From a virus, in IMG/VR virus record IMGVR_UViG_3300012931_000003, positions 1 to 57,447 of that record: a stretch of 57,447 nt of DNA, one strand, 5' to 3'. Every line of letters begins with the position of its first letter. Within the stretch, counting starts at the first letter, position 1. The position numbers and the translations under genes were made by a program. The notes under the pieces were generated by a model. That model was not told the DNA's origin. It worked only from the letters and a program-made list of their open reading frames with translations, and did no database searches. Below, in pieces: positions 57,201 through 57,447 of the stretch.

Positions 57201-57447
57201 TTAGAAAGTCTGCTGGAGCTGGGCCAATATTAATGGAGGGCGATTTTCAGTATAAGATTGATTATGATATAGCCATTACTGATTTTTATGAAAGGACCAT
57301 ATCGGCAACGTCGAGAGACTGGCGTGGAGTCGCGTGGTCTCCGGAACTTGGGTTGTTTGTGATGACCGCATACGGCAGTACTGTTTGTGCAACATCCCCA
57401 GACGGAATAACATGGACTGAAAGGACCATATCGGCAACGTCGAGAAA
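54227..57447 (+). CDS. Tail fibre/tip protein, N-terminal part (continues at base 1)
   Basis: 1073 codons open to the window end; ATG 54227 follows the previous stop directly. Residues 1-500 are beta-rich and hub-like. About 512-592 is a fibronectin type III-like domain (WYISWIGTADSYLVEYKR, SGTEYLFRIYSVL). A helical stretch with repeated Ala/Ser follows. From about residue 1019 the 43-residue propeller repeats begin and run across the contig junction into 1-840. The whole molecule is about 1435 residues and is the prime candidate for host recognition. Confidence 0.88.
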   Translation, partial: MIVAKLYTVNKEFIDAVPCVSLKWTRQSNKEYTFTVEFSSKPPDNFYYVVCIDQDSSIKFIPSGYVASSSSDTEFTMNSWETALESEGWIPDDWEWWDSKLLSTVIADHCYGFRKIGCAGLSQLEAAVSTSQVQMAEIDDGNGSVYLDTYGYFVESSETEIAYYSSGYAIYKIEIPDEARRSGMVLRWSDSVGTTTDISVQFRWSDSATDYSGEYTTEESPARSDNVNPNETVGIDIPESSLAYLFVKFNLKYDSGEDGENYENEITTEDDIVYYGKTPLLSAFEVIYRVATSVVPGTITVDATQTLTADIHDKSDLLESLKAIAEAYDISFLCTIDSEGEISLNAYSDYGDNIRDTAGCLSDIKNATVSDKTETLDIYEGCHCFGSGDGIDRLYAFVKMDGVDVPKRITTFEDDDITSISDLQTAGSEYLEDENSVSSTVAFEYYGTPLVSLHDNVAISVLGTVYENKISEESITCDDNGVSTRKYTIGTKAYPFRKLYGYSFSGTYLKTPVSPSCVTTKEVDGTWYISWIGTADSYLVEYKRSDATVWSRTTVTTNYCIVSNIVSGTEYLFRIYSVLDGLLSIASTTVSTAGNSEDQLTPDEKTQYRIDWVKIASEVSVYDALAIEYGMTEEKTAYDTSFANLANYLNGGTTWVSGIPLWLSDDQLNTTTIIDYDVWTSMWTSYSNSLIALEEAIRLLFSISISITSKSAIRNRAGIISPSAISVSAIKSDGSVYSGRFIISGTPDGITYVDLYSSTTDESTKLYNIPLKLTIESVEYYSLAIRIRLYKSGGTSIKLAEDSCIISLSQDTTPIYFGSMNSAPTTGLELVNDYYFDSNLVGNGGGVIRYYNGSVWVEATTSWAMYANAVSSAMTDMMVWVGSTGGTIAAANAVFESIVASSAFINKLSTANQYSAQMCDDGITPRMEIDWDNAVATFRSGDQEYITKITENKIIAYEGAGLARRSVSIESGSVNWYNSPDGGIDELIGRLFRKSAGAGPILMEGDFQYKIDYDIAITDFYERTISATSRDWRGVAWSPELGLFVMTAYGSTVCATSPDGITWTERTISATSR
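57332..57447. repeat. Contig-end overlap identical to 1-116
   Basis: The last 116 bases equal the first 116. The overlap falls inside the 129-bp repeat array but keeps the reading frame, as expected for a circular (or circularly permuted) assembly whose ends were not trimmed. Because it lies in a tandem repeat, the number of repeat copies at the junction could be miscounted by the assembler. Confidence 0.9.

Noticed and set aside
1-57447. Genome-wide reassignment of TAG as a sense codon
   Set aside because: TAG ends several well-supported genes (for example 15923-16075, 17123-17539, 20071-20232), and only one gene has an in-frame TAG.
1-57447. Temperate lifestyle genes
   Set aside because: Three small HTH or winged-helix proteins exist, but no integrase, excisionase, partition gene or attachment site could be recognised.

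Overview
The window is an essentially complete genome of a long-tailed (siphovirus-like) double-stranded DNA phage, assembled as a closed circle. Bases 57332-57447 repeat bases 1-116 exactly. The last open reading frame (from 54227) runs off the right end and continues in frame at base 1 to a stop at 1203, so the contig was cut inside one tail-fibre gene. The host cannot be named. Strong AGGAGG ribosome sites and TTGACA/TATAAT promoters point to a host using Shine-Dalgarno initiation and sigma-70-type transcription. A spanin-like pair and a lipoprotein suggest a host with two membranes. I see no integrase, excisionase, recognisable repressor, DNA polymerase or RNA polymerase, so the phage probably lives lytically and borrows the host replisome. 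| Layout. 1-3040 (+): end of the tail fibre, then a lysis cassette (membrane/coiled-coil protein, L,D-transpeptidase-like enzyme, holin-like protein, two overlapping spanin-like frames). 3041-14890 (-): many short early genes with repeated TTGACAATAT promoters, including an SF2 helicase, HNH endonuclease, ThyX, Toprim protein, DnaQ-like exonuclease, MazG, two YopX-like proteins, a PD-(D/E)XK nuclease and a methylase-like protein, plus two disrupted genes. 15021-18928 (+): a lipoprotein with a transglutaminase-like cysteine peptidase fold, then an island of about ten small unknown genes separated by stem-loops and closed by a terminator. 18929-19562: a noncoding gap between converging units, with two sets of direct repeats spaced about 22 bp and a cluster of GTGTATAC inverted repeats; it is the best candidate for an origin or control region. 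19563-27798 (-): small genes, a DnaB-like helicase, a replication initiator-like protein, a lytic transglycosylase, tRNA-Met, tRNA-Ser and a structured, gene-poor stretch. 27823-36386 (+): SSB, a one-chain SbcD-SbcC (Mre11-Rad50-like) protein, an adenine methyltransferase-like protein and a PD-(D/E)XK nuclease. 36408-37616 (-): a small membrane-protein operon. 37623-57447 (+): the virion operon: terminase, portal, protease-scaffold, decoration protein, capsid, connectors, tail tube, frameshifted tail chaperone, tape measure, distal tail proteins and fibre. | How it fits together. Nucleotide metabolism (ThyX, MazG, a broken dATP/dGTP pyrophosphatase gene), replication (DnaB-like, initiator, SSB) and recombination/repair nucleases (SbcCD fusion, PD-(D/E)XK, DnaQ-like) form the early and middle program. 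The virion genes form one rightward late unit. Inside it the highest-copy proteins (scaffold, decoration, capsid, tube) look GC-richer in codon choice than their neighbours, and terminator-like hairpins follow the capsid and tube genes.
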